NCBI GenBank assembly: GCA_028753945.1 | Contig: JAPNXP010000001.1 | Coordinates: 8,360,501-8,424,500 of the forward strand | Length of the DNA stretch: 64,000 bases | Source of the DNA: Hexactinellida sp. DTS-2022 | Taxonomy: Eukaryota > Porifera > Hexactinellida | Reading direction: 5' to 3' | Shown here: positions 11,101-21,859 of the stretch, piece after piece | Layout: every line of letters starts with the position of its first letter | Position numbering within the stretch: position 1 is the first letter of the stretch | Program-made: the position numbers and the translations under genes | The notes under the pieces: generated by a model | Database searches by the model: none | Seen by the model: the letters and a program-made list of their open reading frames with translations, nothing else | What the model was told of the DNA's origin: nothing

Positions 11101-13830
11101 CTAATAATATAATTTATTATCAATGCATAATGAATGAATGGCAGTAAACTCAAGATGGTTTATGAGAGAAAAAAACTTCAAATTCACCATTCGTTCCTTG
11201 TGACTCCGACCAAGTAACCAATGGTTCTTCACACCTTGGGCGTTGATGACTTGGCGAAAAAAATCCAAAATTGCAGCCTGCGCCGACAGCATGTTCCTTT
11301 GGAGGCACTATCAATAAACAACCAACAAAATATAGTGCCACCAAAGGAACATGCGTCGGCACAGGCTGCAATTTTGGATTATTTTTTCTCCGTAGACGGT
11401 GCCTTGGCCAGAGATTTATAGTTGATGGGCTGAAACTTGGCATGTAGGTTCGGAGTCGACGTCTAATTTGCACCTGGGGTTACGATTTTTGATTAACAAA
11501 TTTTTGACACATCTTTAACACCTTTCAAAATTTGTCTGGTCCATAACTCAAAATATGTTTTACTAAACCCCCAAATTTTATTTCACATTTGGATTCACCA
11601 TAAAATTCTGCGTCTGATGGGAAAAGAAAACTTTCAATAAAGAGTTTTATTTCTGCCATAAATGGGGTTTGAAATTTCTTTGTTTACTCACACTTCAGTT
11701 TCAGTATAACTGTTAAATCTAATTCCATTGTTTCAACTTGTAATAATTATATTGATTTAACTTGTTAAATCTTACTCTATTGATTCAACTTGCGATAATT
11801 AAATTGATTTAACTTATAAATTGCAGCTGGCTTCTATTTAATTTACCATACAATGGATTAAATAAAATAATATAATATAAGGAATTTGTTGACTTAACTC
11901 ACTCACCGTGGATAACATTGCTAAAATAAATAACTAATAATATAACTTATTATCAATACATAATGGATGAATGACATTAAACTCAAGATGGTTTATGATA
12001 GAAACTAACTTCAAATTTATCTACCGTTCCTTGTGACTCCGACCAATTAGCAAATGGTTCTTCACACCTTGGGCGTTGATGACTTGGCGAAAAAAATCCA
12101 AAATTGCAGCCTGCGCCGACAGCATGTTCCTTTGGAGGCACCATCAATAAACAACCAACAAAATATAGTGCCTCCAAAGGAACATGCGTCGGCACAGGCT
12201 GCAATTTTGGATTTTGTATTATTATTATTATTATTATTCTTCCGTAGCTCATCCACTGAACAGAGTTTAATTAACTAAGAACCCAAAATTTCAGGATATG
12301 TGTCTCGTGGGTTACAGATGTGCACCTGGGGTTACGATTTCCGTTCAAAATTTCTTAACACCTATTTAAACTAATTAAACCTCATAACATTAATTAATAA
12401 ATAGTGAGCTTGATAAAATTTGCATATTTGGATAGATAATTAAATTCTAGACCTTTTCACAGTGTACGAATTTTCAAATTGGGCTTAGTTTGTGCCACAG
12501 TTGAGTTGAAAATCTCTTTTGTTTACTCACACTTCAATTTCAGTAAACTGTTAAATCTTATTCTATTGTTTCAACTTGTAGCAATTATATTGATTTAACT
12601 TGTTAAATCTTACTCTATTGATTCAACTCGCGATAATTATATTGATTCAACTTATAAATTCCAGCTGGCTTCTGTTTAATTGTAGTACAATGGATTAAAT
12701 AAAATCTAATAATATAAGGAATTTATTGACTTTACTCAAATCACCGTGGAAAACATTGCTAAAATAAATCACTAATAATATAATTTATTATCAATACATA
12801 ATGAATGAATGGCAGTAAACTCAAGATGGTTTATGATGGAAACAAACTTCAAATTTATCTACCGTTTCTTTTGACTCGGACTAATTAACAAATGGTTCTT
12901 CACACCTTGGGCGTTGATGACTTGGCGAAAAAAATCAAAAATTCCAGCCTGTGCCGACAGCATGTTCCTTTGGAGGCACTATCAATAAACCACAATCAAA
13001 ATATAGTGCCACCAATTTAACATGCGTCGGCACAGGCTGCAATTTTGGATTTTTATTTATATTATTCTTTCTCCGAAACGGTGCCCTGAACACACCTTGA
13101 TACATTGAGGGCTTAAACTTGGCATGTAGTTGCGGAGTGACCGTCTAATTTGCACCTGGGGCTACGATTTTTGATCAAATAATTTTAACACCTAATTAAA
13201 CTAATTATGGCTCATAACACGAAATAATTAATATTGAGCTTCATAAAATTTACATGTACGGATAGAAAATTAAATTCTACACCTTTTGGCAAATCACAAA
13301 TGTTCAATTAAGCCTAGGTTTGTGCCATAATTTGGGTGCCAATCTCCTGTGTTTCCTCACACTTCAGATTCAATAAAACTATTAGATCTAATTCTATTCT
13401 TTCAACTTGTAATAAATATATTGATTAACTTGTTAAATCTTACTCTATTGTTTCAACTTGCGATAATTATATTTATTTAACTTGTTAAATCTTTCTCTAT
13501 TGTTTCAACTTGCGATAAATATATTGATTTTTGCTGGCTTCTATTTAATTGTAGTATTACTATACAATGGATTAAATAAAATAATTTAATATATAAGGAA
13601 TTTGTTGACTTAACTCTCACCGTGGATAACATTGCTAAAATAAATAACTAATAATATAATTTATTATCAATACATAATGAATGAGTGGCATTAAACTCAA
13701 GATGGTTTATGATAGAAACAAACTTCAAAATTATCTACCGCTCCTTGTGACTCGGACCCATTAACAAATGGATCTTGATACCTTGTTTTTTTTAACTATC
13801 TCACACTGGCGTATATTATTTGGCTAATGG

Positions 13831-14364
13831 ATTAATTACATTGATAATGACTCATTATCAATGTATTTCTTTACTTTTCGCAAAAACAATAGACATTAAA
13901 AATTTGATTTAATTCAATAAATCTTATTTAAATCATAAAAATCGGATATTATTGATTAAAATCAGATTTTTGATTTGAATCATGATTTATTAATAAAAAT
14001 AATTGATCTAAATCAAACAATCCTGACCGAAGGCTATTAAGCATTTAGTGGAATAGATTAGCTGTCTACACACCAATCGTTACATACGTTAGACCATGTT
14101 TGGTGTTGTTATCTTTAGGATATGTTTTAATGGAGTTCATATAATTAATTTATCAATTACTCGCTAACGAGTGCATTAGAAGACAAATAATAATATGGTG
14201 GTGGGTATTAATTCAGCTTAATTAACAATATAATTCTTGTTAAACAGTATTAATGAAGTTACATTTTTGAAAGTTACTTTGCAATAATTATTTTAATTAA
14301 ATTTAATTGGCATTTGTTATCCGGAGACTTGAGATGACACATTAAGATATATACTTGATAACAT
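13831..14364. other. AT-rich stretch without recognised features
   Basis: Between the hairpin array and the nested foldback elements. It contains short (A/T)-rich repeats such as AAATCNGATTTTNGATT at 13900-14000. No gene, RNA or paired inverted repeat was found. Confidence 0.5.
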
Positions 14365-14434
14365 GCCGTATGACTCGAATAGTAGCCTAGGCGATTATTG
14401 ATTTTTACCAACCCACAGGGGTTAATATTTGAGC

Positions 14435-15655
14435 AAAAATGAAGGTTCCGTGACCAACCTCTGGCTAGTTAAGTTTTATTCCTGATTCTGATACTTTAGG
14501 ATATAACTCGCGATTTAAGCTCCCATGCCGCTCTGGAAAGTTTGGGCAAACTTTTTAATAGCGACAAATTCAAAGGGCCTCCGGCAATCATTTTGAAAAA
14601 TTAAGGCCCCTCTCTGAACATTTCATAAATTGAGATTAGAGTATTTTTGAACAGTATGCAATAAGTAGTAGCTGCACTGAAAATTTCAACTCAATCGGGA
14701 CTATACTTTTAATGTAGTAACCTTTTGAAGATTCTTACGTCATTTGTCACCATGGGAGGTCCCTTCTTAAAACTATTTTTTTTAGGGATTTGAAGCATAT
14801 CTCATCCTATATACATGCAATAACCTTTTAACTCGCTATGTAGTATGTCTCCATGTAAATCTCGGTAATAGACCTATATTTACCACTTTGACTATACAAA
14901 AATTAAAAAAATCCAGTCATTTGACGTCAAAATTGTGATAATTATATATATAAAGTGGCCGATTAAAACGATTATAGGTCAATTTTCTTTGCTTCGTCAC
15001 CCCCATGTGAGATCTCCAGAAGAGTCAAAGTGGTAAATTTAGGTCTATTACCGAGATTTACATGGAGACATACTACATAGCGAGTTAAAAGGTTATTGCA
15101 TGTATATAGGATGAGATATGCTTCAAATCCCTTAAAAAAATAGTTTAAAGAAGGGACCTCCCATGGTGACAAATGACCATAGGCGTCGTAAACCGCCCGG
15201 GTTCCCGGAAATGTCCGGGCGGGCCGAAGGGATTGTCCCTATGCTACTAATACTATACTCCGAGTTTACCCGGAGTTTACCCGGACATTACCCGGAATTT
15301 CCGGGCGGCCCGAAGGATTGACCTTTGCATTTACGACGCCTATGCAAATGACGCAAGAATCTTCAAAAGGTTACTACATTAAAAGTATAGTCCCGATTGA
15401 GTTGAAATTTTCAGTGCAGCTACTACTTATTGCATACTGTTCAAAAATAATCTAATCTCAATTTATGAAATGTTCAGAGAGGGGCCTTAATTTTTCAAAA
15501 ATGATTGCCGGAGGCCCTTTGAATTTGTCGCTATAGAAAAGTTTGCCCAAACTTTCCAGAGCGGCATGGGAGATTAAATCGCGAGTTATATCCTAAAGTA
15601 TCAGAATCAGGCATAAAACTTAACTAGCCAGAGGTTGGTCACGGAACCTTCATTT
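14435..15655. mobile_element. Foldback element with ~455-bp arms
   Basis: The left arm (14435-14890) and right arm (15022-15655) are near-identical inverted copies; both carry TCCCATGGTGACAAATGAC and CTGGAAAGTTTGGGCAAAC or complements. The right arm is longer only because of the insertion at 15178-15344. The ~130-bp centre has no gene. High arm identity implies recent origin or arm conversion. Confidence 0.85.
15178..15344. mobile_element. hAT-like MITE inside the foldback arm
   Basis: Inverted ends CATAGGCGTCGTAAA and complement; exact 8-bp target duplication caaatgac at 15170-15177 and 15345-15352. The inner part is rich in CCCGG(A/G). The left arm of the host foldback lacks it, so it is younger than the foldback. 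Confidence 0.9.
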
Positions 15656-15744
15656 TTGACCCTACTATTAACCTGTTAACCAACTCCCCTCAAGATTATC
15701 TGGCGTTGCATGATAATTTGTACTTAGACATATTTAGCATATAG

Positions 15745-15910
15745 CATAGGCGTCGGAGTTGCAGCGGCTGGGGTGGGGCGGCCTTGGCCGCCCCACTATT
15801 CGCAAGAAATAATGTTAGTTCTATGGCCAGTGAGGTTGCTGAGTCGCCCCACTTTTTATTACCATACTGAGAATGGCCGCCCCACTATTTATGAGATTCC
15901 GACGCCACTG
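15745..15910. mobile_element. CATAGGCGTCGGA-type small element
   Basis: Ends CATAGGCGTCGGA and TCCGACGCCACTG are inverted. The interior carries GGGGCGGCC/GGCCGCCCC blocks. No exact target duplication could be read, so the borders are approximate. Confidence 0.6.
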
Positions 15911-16015
15911 TATAGTAATTATTATATTAGTTAGTTTTTTCGGGGTAGGCAATTATTATAGTAGGGGCTACTATTCGAGTAAATACGGCATATTAGTTAA
16001 TCGTTTAATTAAGAA

Positions 16016-17260
16016 TTAATAGAAAATATGCAAACCAAACATTGTACTAGAAGAAGTACAAATAATCTTATTGTTGTCCGTTACTACTATGCCCTTAGGG
16101 TTTATTTTCTTCTCTTCTTCCTGCGTTTTTCCCAGTGTGTGTAGCAGAGCTCCTTCTTGGGTGAATACTTTAATGGAATTGTCTGAATAGTCACTTATGA
16201 GGATATTCTCTTGCTTGTCGAAACAGAAGAAGTATCCTTCTTTAACTTGCTTGTTTCCTTGTTTGCCACAAGTTATTAGGGAGCGGAGTTTCTCACTGGA
16301 TTGTGAGAACACATATATACATGGGTTGTCCCTATAGCTGAACACATACACCTTATTGTCCAGTAATTTGACGTTAAATGGTAATGTCATGCTAGCATGT
16401 GAGATGGTCCGTTGGAATGTGAGTTTATCAGTCATGACTACTATCCGGTTATTATCTGTGTCAGCTACAAACACATACCCGTTAGGAGCTACAGTGATAT
16501 CATTAGGAGAAGAGAACTCTCCTCTACCAGTTCCCTTCTTACCTACTCTAGTTACTAATTGGAATCCTGGCAACTTAAAGTGGAATATGGAATGCAAACT
16601 ACGGTCACTAACATACACCTCATCCCCTCTAATCGCTATGCCTAATGGGGTCACAAATTGTACCTCACAGAATGTATCAATGTATTCTCCTGTGACAGAG
16701 AATACTTTAATACTACCATTGGTTGAAAATGGGTTTCCGTCCGCTACATAGATGAGCTGAGTTTTCTCATCAAAAGCTATACCACGGGGCCACCAAAATT
16801 CTCCCCGACCTGTTCCTTTCTTCCCGACTGAGATTCGCGGTTGTAGGAGTTCGGGGTAGTTTGGAACTGGAGCTATCTCCCTCTCTGTCAGTTGTCCCAG
16901 TGCAGAGATGGTCTCCTCCAGGTGTCGAATGTCGCATTCAAACAGCACCTGTACTTCTCTCTCCGGCACCTCCAGCTGTCCCATCCGAGTCTCTATCTCT
17001 TCTACCATTCTCTCCCGCATGGAATGGAGCACGTTCTCTTTCATTTCGGTTTGTAGATGCGCTCTCGAGTCGCTCAGCTGTTGTAGAGTTTGTATGCGAG
17101 TTGTATTCGCGGCGCGTCTCTCCTCCTGTCTCCCTCTGTGCTCAGCGATCAGCTGTTCCCGTCTGCGGTTGAGACAGACGAACAGCTGATCGAACTTAGC
17201 GTTAATGCGAGCCTCTACCGAGTCTATGGGAAGGGCTACTTCTGGAAATCGTTCTGCCAT
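16016..17260 (-). CDS. Coiled-coil and NHL-repeat protein 1
   Basis: Single-exon 414-aa protein. Residues ~15-130 form a charged predicted coiled coil (FDQLFVCLNRRREQLIAEHR onward). Residues ~150-410 hold NHL-type beta-propeller repeats, seen as recurring 'GEF..P.GIA......IYVADG.N..I.VF' blocks (e.g. GKKGTGRGEFWWPRGIAFD, repeated as GKKGTGRGEFSSPNDITV). No RING or B-box is present, so this is a TRIM-like C-terminal architecture without ubiquitin ligase parts. Such proteins form large families in sponges; NHL propellers usually bind RNA or protein, but the role here is unknown. The start is the first Met of the open frame; a TAACTTTTACAG stretch lies eight bases upstream of it. It resembles the gene at 21860-23095 in layout and strand, with divergent sequence. 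Confidence 0.85.
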   Translation of the reverse strand: MAERFPEVALPIDSVEARINAKFDQLFVCLNRRREQLIAEHRGRQEERRAANTTRIQTLQQLSDSRAHLQTEMKENVLHSMRERMVEEIETRMGQLEVPEREVQVLFECDIRHLEETISALGQLTEREIAPVPNYPELLQPRISVGKKGTGRGEFWWPRGIAFDEKTQLIYVADGNPFSTNGSIKVFSVTGEYIDTFCEVQFVTPLGIAIRGDEVYVSDRSLHSIFHFKLPGFQLVTRVGKKGTGRGEFSSPNDITVAPNGYVFVADTDNNRIVVMTDKLTFQRTISHASMTLPFNVKLLDNKVYVFSYRDNPCIYVFSQSSEKLRSLITCGKQGNKQVKEGYFFCFDKQENILISDYSDNSIKVFTQEGALLHTLGKTQEEEKKINPKGIVVTDNNKIICTSSSTMFGLHIFY

Positions 17261-17702
17261 TTGTTTGACTGTAAAAGTTAGTTTTCTGTTGATACGTGTA
17301 GAATTGTGTGAGTATAGCCAGTAGCATTATTTATAGAATTAAATAGGAGACTAGCTAGCTAATGCAGCTGGTGTTGTAATATAATATACTCTGACAACAT
17401 TTGTGTCTAATAAGCAGTTTCTATGAATAATATCTGTTTTGATTGAACAGAGTTCTCTCACGAGTTGAGACACAACTCTGTTGCCTGATAAGTTCAGTGG
17501 GAATGTGTGTAATTGCACTTTCAGTTCCTTTTCGTCTCTTCTTGTGTCTCGACTTTGAACTTTCTTATTATAATGACATAATTACAATCAATAGCGCTTT
17601 GATATTAAAGTTAGTAGGAACTTTTTGGACGTATACTTATCTTTTGAGATTAAATAGTTACATCGTTAGTTCTACTCTTGTTATATACTAACACACATAC
17701 AG
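17261..17702. other. Upstream region of NHL gene 1
   Basis: Presumed promoter and 5' region of the minus-strand NHL gene. No repeat, RNA gene or convincing coding sequence was seen; a short frame at 17443-17691 lacks any recognisable domain. Confidence 0.4.
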
Positions 17703-18620
17703 CAGGGGCGTAACTACAATAGGACAAGGGTGGACAAAGTCCAGGGGCCTCAAGCCCCTAGAGCGGCCTAGGGGCCTCCGAGAGTTCCGTAGAAGAGTCA
17801 TAAAATATTATCAATTATAAGAATGTACAGCGAGAATTAGTTTTTATCGTGACCTTCGTTAGATAAGGCCTTACTACTACTCCGAAACATGGATTACTTA
17901 AAGGCCATTGATTATTAGCTGACATATCTTTATCTCAGTAGCTATTATTGACAGACCTGAGAAATGCATTATAATTATATAGTAAGTTAGGAACATCATA
18001 TCAAGGCATACATAACTCCCTTTAAAACTGTGATATATCACCATTTGATTGCGTAATCGCTATTTTTCGTGGGAATTATCGTGTTTTTATAGCTTGCTTT
18101 TAACACAGTTAAGTGCCTTATAAATGCTCAAAATTGGAACATGAGGATGTCCATAACTAGTTGAATGAAATATATCGAATTATAAATGGAATGTTGACAC
18201 ATTCCTCGGTTGCCAGGGAAATGTATATTTCTTAAAATGAGCCATAACTCAAAAACTATCTATTTTATGTAAACTATGCTAGTACTGATCTATCCGCAAT
18301 TGGTAACTTCCTATTCATTGATAATACATTTTCTAGGCCTGACTACAATAATCTTTTTGATAATGAGATTATTAGCACTTAATTCTTTATATATCTCGGA
18401 GAAGAACATTCTAAATCCTTTTGTAAACCTCTGTTTATTTTATGTTTCAACCTACGTGTATTGAATTTAGATACACATGGATAGTCAAATTTAGGATTAC
18501 TAAAATTATGATTAATATTTATGTTGAGGTTTGATGCTGAGAAAGCAATTGTCTAGGAAATGGGAGGGGCCTCAAAATTTTATTTGTCCAGGGGCCACCA
18601 AGCGCCTAGTTACGCCACTG
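17703..18620. mobile_element. hAT-like element, CAGGGGCGTAACTA ends
   Basis: The left end CAGGGGCGTAACTAC pairs with right end TAGTTACGCCACTG. Sub-terminal GGGGCCTCAAG and GGGGCCACCAAG blocks are inverted-similar. Flanks acatacag and acacaggt are only partly alike, so the target duplication has decayed. The interior has no transposase; a 62-codon frame at 18276 is not recognisable. Confidence 0.7.
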
Positions 18621-18671
18621 ACACAGGTTTGTGTTTTAATTAATAATATAGATATAATATTGTATACATTA

Positions 18672-18797
18672 CATAGGCGCGGGCTCCGGTAGGGCTGGTA
18701 GGACATGGCCCTACCAATAAAAGTCTTTTTTCCATAGAAGCTAACACAAATATGTCAAGATGGCCCTACCAATCTCCAAAACGAATCTACGCCCCTG
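18672..18797. mobile_element. Small TIR element with GGCCCTACCA blocks
   Basis: Ends CATAGGCGCGGG and CTACGCCCCTG are roughly inverted; internal GGTAGGGC and GGCCCTACCAAT blocks repeat in inverted or direct form. Target duplication not clear; borders approximate. Confidence 0.5.
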
Positions 18798-18800
18798 TTA

Positions 18801-19538
18801 TATATATTTGTTTGTATGCCCCGAGTTGATTGAAGAAACTGGACGGTTTCCAAATGTGATTTTTGGCATATAGGGGTAACTTTTTGGCACCCGCCAGCAA
18901 GTTGAGGTTTCCACTCAAAATTTATTACACCTCAATAAGTTATGACGTCATTGTCACGTTTCGAGAACCCTGAAAATTCACTTAGTCGCACATAATTCGC
19001 GCCCTCTAAGAGATAAAAATCTTAAAATTTAATAGATGTACATTAATGATGCGGACAAGTTGGTCACACCAGATTACTAATGTGCTTACTCATTATCGCA
19101 TGATGCCGTAATCACTAAAATTTCACATTGTTTACTATTTTGTTTTTAGTATTTTAGTATTTACTATTTTATAATCAATGTTAGATTTAAATCTAATAAT
19201 GAAATATAAATTTTGGGGTTTAGTATAACATTTTATGAGTTATGGACCAGACAAATTTTGAAAGGTGTTAAAAATTTGTCCAAAATTTGTTAGTCAAAAT
19301 CGTAACTCAGGTGCAAATTAGACTATTTCTCTTAGAGGGTGCGAATTATGTGCGATTAAGTGAATTTTCATCCTTCTCAAAATGTGACAATGACGTCATA
19401 ACATAGCGAGGTGTGAGAAATTTCTGGTGGAAACCTAAATTTGTTGTCGGGGGCCAAAGTTATTCCTACATGCTAAAAATCAGATTTCGAAACCGTCGAG
19501 TTACTTCAATCAACTCGGGACATACAAACAAATATATA
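18801..19538. mobile_element. Foldback element sharing loop sequence with the array
   Basis: Long inverted arms: left from TATATATTTGTTTGTATGCC to about 19020, right from about 19325 to GGACATACAAACAAATATAT. The loop (about 19200-19320) contains the complement of AAATTTGTCTGGTCCATAAC and GTGCAAATTAGAC, which are parts of the 3480-13830 array unit. Confidence 0.75.
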
Positions 19539-19560
19539 CTGTTATACACAAGTATATATA

Positions 19561-19820
19561 CCGTATTTACTCGAATAGTAGCCTAGGCGATTATTGTTTT
19601 TTACTCCATTTTTGGACTAATAATTTTGAGCAATTTTCTAGAATATCACATTTTATTACAATTTATTTATGATAATCGATTGATAATCGTATTGTGAGTT
19701 ATATTAGATATAAATGTTTACTCCGGGTAGCAGTAATAAATTTTTATTTGCTACTTTAGGGGAGCGATTATTGGAGGTAGGCGATTATTCGAATAGAGGC
19801 TACTATTCGAATAAATACGG
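19561..19820. mobile_element. TIR element, uninterrupted copy of the 14365-15989 family
   Basis: The ends read CCGTATTTACTCGAATAGTA and its near-complement, flanked by TA on both sides. The 260-bp interior is AT-rich with no gene. Confidence 0.75.
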
Positions 19821-19852
19821 TACACAGCCTCATGTTTTAATAGTATAATGAA

Positions 19853-19975
19853 ATCCAAAATTGCAGGCTGTGCCGACGCATGCTCCTTTGGTGGTACTAT
19901 ATTTTGTTAGTGGTCTATTAATAGTGCCTCCAATGGAACATACTTGTCTACAGAGGCTGAAATTTTGGATTTTTT
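19853..19975 (-). repeat. Array-type hairpin, inverted isolated copy
   Basis: The ~120-bp hairpin of the array in reverse orientation: TCCAAAATTGCAGGC on one side, GAAATTTTGGA on the other, then CGCCATGTCATGA, the complement of the unit's GATGACATGGCG junction. Its arms are more diverged than those of array copies. Confidence 0.8.
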
Positions 19976-19976
19976 T

Positions 19977-20236
19977 CGCCATGTCATGAACGTCTCATGG
20001 TGTTTAGACTCATTTAACAAGTTATTACGGGACATTTCTGGTGTTTCGGGGTTACCAATGTTATGGGGTAAAGTTGCATCTTCTATATCAGAGTCACAAT
20101 CTGTTTCTATAAAGTGTTTCTTAATGTCTACTTTTCGCGCAGGACGTGAAGTGTGTTGGATAATAATAGCGTGAGAATATTTTTTCCCAAACTGGCGATA
20201 TCTTGATAAAAGCCGCGAATATGAGAAAATTAGCAC
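19977..20236 (-). CDS. Unrecognised short coding-like fragment
   Basis: Minus-strand open frame whose central part (ARKVDIKKHFIETDCDSDIE, then DATLPHNIGNPETPEMSRNN) has protein-like composition, unlike the low-complexity frames nearby. It runs into the reversed array hairpin at its 3' end, so it is either a fragment cut by that element or unique sequence of a longer repeat unit. No domain, splice partner or start context was recognised. Confidence 0.2.
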
Positions 20237-20679
20237 GAACGCTAAAACAAATAAATATTTGTCATGTCAAGCGCGAACTAATAAGTATCCAAGTCAGATA
20301 AATAGAAATACAAATAAGTGAAGCTAAACTAGAAACTAAGTTACATGCCTAACACAAGTACCTCGATGTAATTAACTTATAATACTATATGGGTGTATAA
20401 CATAGCATGATCGCTACAGTCACCAAGGAATGTTCCTTCTCATGTCCACTGTCTGTTTGTGTTAAACTTGTTATTGTTGTTATTTCGAAAATTCTAGTGA
20501 TACCCTTACCTTCGATGTAATTACTGTAACTGATAGGATTAAGTAACATGAAATAAAAGTGTATAATGTCATTAGTATAATATGATCACTTCGAATTTCA
20601 AATATGAATACGCATCGATACAACAACTAGCTTTAATATCTCTAAAACTTAACCGTATAAAGTTGAATATCAATTCAAA
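20237..20679. other. AT-rich intergenic DNA
   Basis: No gene, RNA or paired repeat seen between the coding-like fragment and the MITE at 20680. Confidence 0.4.
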
Positions 20680-20864
20680 CAGGATTTCATCCAGCCGTAT
20701 GCAACGCGCCTGCAGGCGCATCAATTTGGAGGAAAAAATTTCTAGGCGCGCGAAAATCGAGAGATGCTCCCATAGACTTAATACAAAATGAGTAATTTAG
20801 GCGCGTGTGAGCGATCTCAAACTAAATCTAGGCGCGCGGAGAATTTTGTCTGGATGAAAGCCTG
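20680..20864. mobile_element. hAT-like MITE of the TTTCATCCAG family
   Basis: Ends CAGGATTTCATCCAG and CTGGATGAAAGCCTG are inverted; exact 8-bp target duplication aattcaaa at 20672-20679 and 20865-20872. The interior has the family's GGCGCGTGTGAGCGA and GAGAGATGCTCCCATA blocks. Relatives: 23578-23735, 42892-43055, 43271-43410, 55746-55866 and 58172-58334. Confidence 0.9.
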
Positions 20865-21185
20865 AATTCAAACGCGTATCGCTCTCTTAACATATCATCT
20901 TAAAACTGTGTGGTGTATGCAAATTGCTTTCAGTCATGCTGGAAGTTTGTTCGTTCGAATCCTCTTTTAGTGAATAAATAATCGCGGATTTCGCAATTCC
21001 CAAATGGAAAACCTAAAAATAAGGAAGATGGAAATGAGGAAAACCCACACGATTAAGTTAAGTATAAGTACGGTTGGTATTTTCCATCTTGTAGATCATA
21101 CAATGATACGAATTTACATAATGAATAAAAAACGTGCAAGTCGATGCCATAACATTAACTAAAGTAACTTTTGAAACAAACAACA

Positions 21186-21218
<33 letters not shown>

Positions 21219-21859
21219 CTCTCCCATTTTGTAGTCACAGAGACAAAAGTTATCCATAGGAATTGGATAGTTGCAATTATAGAAATGCTATGGAATATAG
21301 TTAGCTTCATAGTGGTCATTATACTCAAATGTATAGAAATTAAATTAAACTGAATTAACTTTACACAATCAAAAAAGTTTCGTCTTCTGTTTACCGAGGT
21401 ATTATCTGATATAATTTTAGGAGTTTTGTGCAAACAATTTTTATAACATTTTATAGATTCAACAGGTGGAAATGAATTTTAGGCCATAGTTAATAGAAAA
21501 GTGCGTTAGTTTTCTCTCATATAATACTTATAACATGTATTAACTTAGTATACGTACCTATTTTAAGCATAAACAACTGAAAATAAATAGTAGTTTAGCA
21601 TGTGAAATATTTTATTGTATGACGAAGCGTGGAGTATGAGAATGAACAAGGGAAAAGAGTTAAAAATAAGTCTACAATAAACTGATTATATTATATTATT
21701 CTACTTCTGTAACTAAGAACATGTTTTGGCTACCCCCTTCGCCCCTTGGAAACGTTACGCATAATTTGAATGGTCTCATATATGATATTTTAAACAAAAA
21801 CAGTTTCATTTGACAAATATTTGAGTCACACCTTTTAATATAATCAACAAATAAACAAA
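20865..21859. other. Intergenic DNA downstream of NHL gene 2
   Basis: Contains the CAA microsatellite at 21184-21219 and otherwise AT-rich sequence; presumably includes the 3' region of the minus-strand NHL gene. No further gene was recognised. Confidence 0.4.
21184..21219. repeat. (CAA)n microsatellite
   Basis: About eleven consecutive CAA triplets. Frames reading it as polyglutamine or polycysteine have no other support. Confidence 0.9.

Larger units (their letters stand above)
3480..13830 (+). repeat. Head-to-tail array of hairpin-bearing repeat units
   Basis: About nine related units follow each other in the same orientation. Each runs from a TCCGTAG...GTGCACCTGGGG(T/C)(T/C)ACGAT block, through AT-rich sequence with repeated TCAACTTG(T/C)(A/G)ATAATTATATTGATT, to GATGACATGGCG followed by an A-run and a ~120-bp hairpin. 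Hairpins start near 4558, 6306, 7513, 8941, 10439, 11264, 12097 and 12936. The last three are 825-840 bp apart; earlier units are 1.2-1.75 kb long because of internal duplications and extra sequence. No unit has a plausible protein gene; short open frames across the hairpins are chance readings of palindromic DNA. The array could be a complex satellite or a chain of one non-autonomous element inserted or amplified into itself. Confidence 0.8.
14365..15989. mobile_element. Outer TIR element enclosing two further elements
   Basis: The left end GCCGTATGACTCGAATAGTA pairs with a right end whose complement reads GCCGTATTTACTCGAATAGT. The same ends bound the uninterrupted 260-bp copy at 19561-19820. 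This copy is enlarged because a long foldback (14435-15655) and a further element (15745-15910) have entered it. Confidence 0.7.

Noticed and set aside
4532-12278. Repeated 60-130 codon frames of the type MAKK.PKLQPVPTACSFGGT on both strands
   Set aside because: They are readings of the near-palindromic hairpins; both strands give similar peptides for that reason and no frame is conserved outside the hairpin.
20940-20965. GTTCGAATCC resembling a tRNA B box
   Set aside because: No A box at the right distance and no acceptor or anticodon stems could be folded around it.
21155-21433. Polycysteine or polyglutamine reading frames
   Set aside because: They arise from the (CAA)n microsatellite.
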